A stretch of 64,000 bases of DNA from Paenirhizobium selenitireducens ATCC BAA-1503. Lineage in GTDB: Bacteria; Pseudomonadota; Alphaproteobacteria; Rhizobiales; Rhizobiaceae. Positions 63,844 through 64,000 of this stretch are shown piece by piece. The number at the start of each line of letters is the position of its first letter. Positions within the stretch are counted from its first letter, which is position 1. Where the stretch lies: positions 248,001 to 312,000 of the forward strand of contig NZ_JAEG01000002.1 in assembly GCF_000518785.1 (NCBI RefSeq), written 5' to 3'. The notes under the pieces were generated by a model. The model made no database searches. It was not told the DNA's origin and was given only the letters and a program-made list of their open reading frames with translations. Position numbers and translations under genes: made by a program.

Positions 63844-64000
63844 TCAGGCGGTTTGCGCCCGTTCGAAGACGTCCAACCTGTCCGGCCCCAGTTGCAGGCT
63901 GCGCAGAGGCTTGAAGCGCGTTGGGATGGTGTCGATGGTCAAGGGCGAAGCGATGCCGTCGGCGCCGATCTCCGGCAAACCCCGATAGAGCTGAATTTCG
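63844..64000 (-). CDS. C-terminal end of a probable riboflavin deaminase/reductase (RibD)
   Basis: Only the last 51 codons are in the window, ending with TGA at 63844-63846. The tail (PEIGADGIASPLT, RSLQLGPDRLDVFERA) fits the end of the reductase domain of RibD, with the typical G-D-x-L...ER close. RibD catalyses steps 2 and 3 of riboflavin synthesis, in line with ribH nearby. Assignment rests on a short tail and needs the rest of the gene. Confidence 0.5.
   Translation of the reverse strand, partial: EIQLYRGLPEIGADGIASPLTIDTIPTRFKPLRSLQLGPDRLDVFERAQTA

Overview
The window is a stretch of a high-GC alphaproteobacterial chromosome. It is almost certainly Rhizobiaceae (Agrobacterium/Rhizobium/Shinella type). 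The evidence is the nuoA-E order with a small extra gene before nuoE, the hupB-lon-clpX-clpP block, the rplM-rpsI / speB-argC / ctaA-DUF2842 block, and the merR-ihfA-fabH-plsX-DUF177 / bamE / H+-pyrophosphatase / nusB-ribH block. No transposase, phage gene, CRISPR array or rRNA was seen.

Layout. 1-3.6 kb: complex I genes nuoE(partial)-D-C-B-A on the minus strand. 3.8-4.5 kb: two tandem tRNA-Asp genes and one tRNA-Val. 4.5-11.9 kb: accessory genes (GPH-type symporter, unknown membrane protein, aldo/keto reductase, secreted phytase-like protein) and an FMN riboswitch ahead of a DMT-family permease that fits the riboflavin importer RibN. 12-17.5 kb: hupB, lon, clpX, clpP, with clear terminators and a heat-shock-like promoter before clpP. 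17.9-30.1 kb: mixed accessory genes, including a GGEEF diguanylate cyclase, a P450, an SDR/MarR divergent pair with a palindromic operator, a WYL regulator/GST divergent pair, metY, a cysteine-rich DUF6455 gene behind a perfect FNR/FixK box, a paralogous pair of small secreted 4-Cys proteins flanked by a paralogous pair of CoA-binding proteins, a crotonase lacking both catalytic glutamates, and a thioesterase. 30.2-36.8 kb: rplM-rpsI, an outer-membrane barrel, agmatinase, argC, a VOC protein, an extradiol dioxygenase and heme A synthase.

37-49.5 kb is a Wzx/Wzy-type surface polysaccharide locus: FemAB/CelD-like acyltransferase, Wzz with a degenerate BY-kinase domain, Wza, two GT4 glycosyltransferases, a WcaJ-type initiating transferase, a Wzy-like polymerase and an embedded FtsH-family protease. 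No flippase is present. Its position and content resemble the Agrobacterium unipolar polysaccharide (upp) locus, and two CtrA-like boxes lie before two of its transcription units. An HTH protein, a 49-residue membrane peptide, a PHB-depolymerase-family esterase and an RTX secreted protein follow.

52.7-64 kb: tRNA-Pro and housekeeping genes. These are MerR regulator, IHF alpha, FabH, PlsX, DUF177, cytochrome bc1 chaperone, BamE-like lipoprotein, K+-independent H+-PPase, an MFS transporter, NusB, RibH and the tail of a probable ribD. Between ribH and the ribD tail sits a small operon on the opposite strand that encodes a 25-residue membrane peptide and a four-TM protein.
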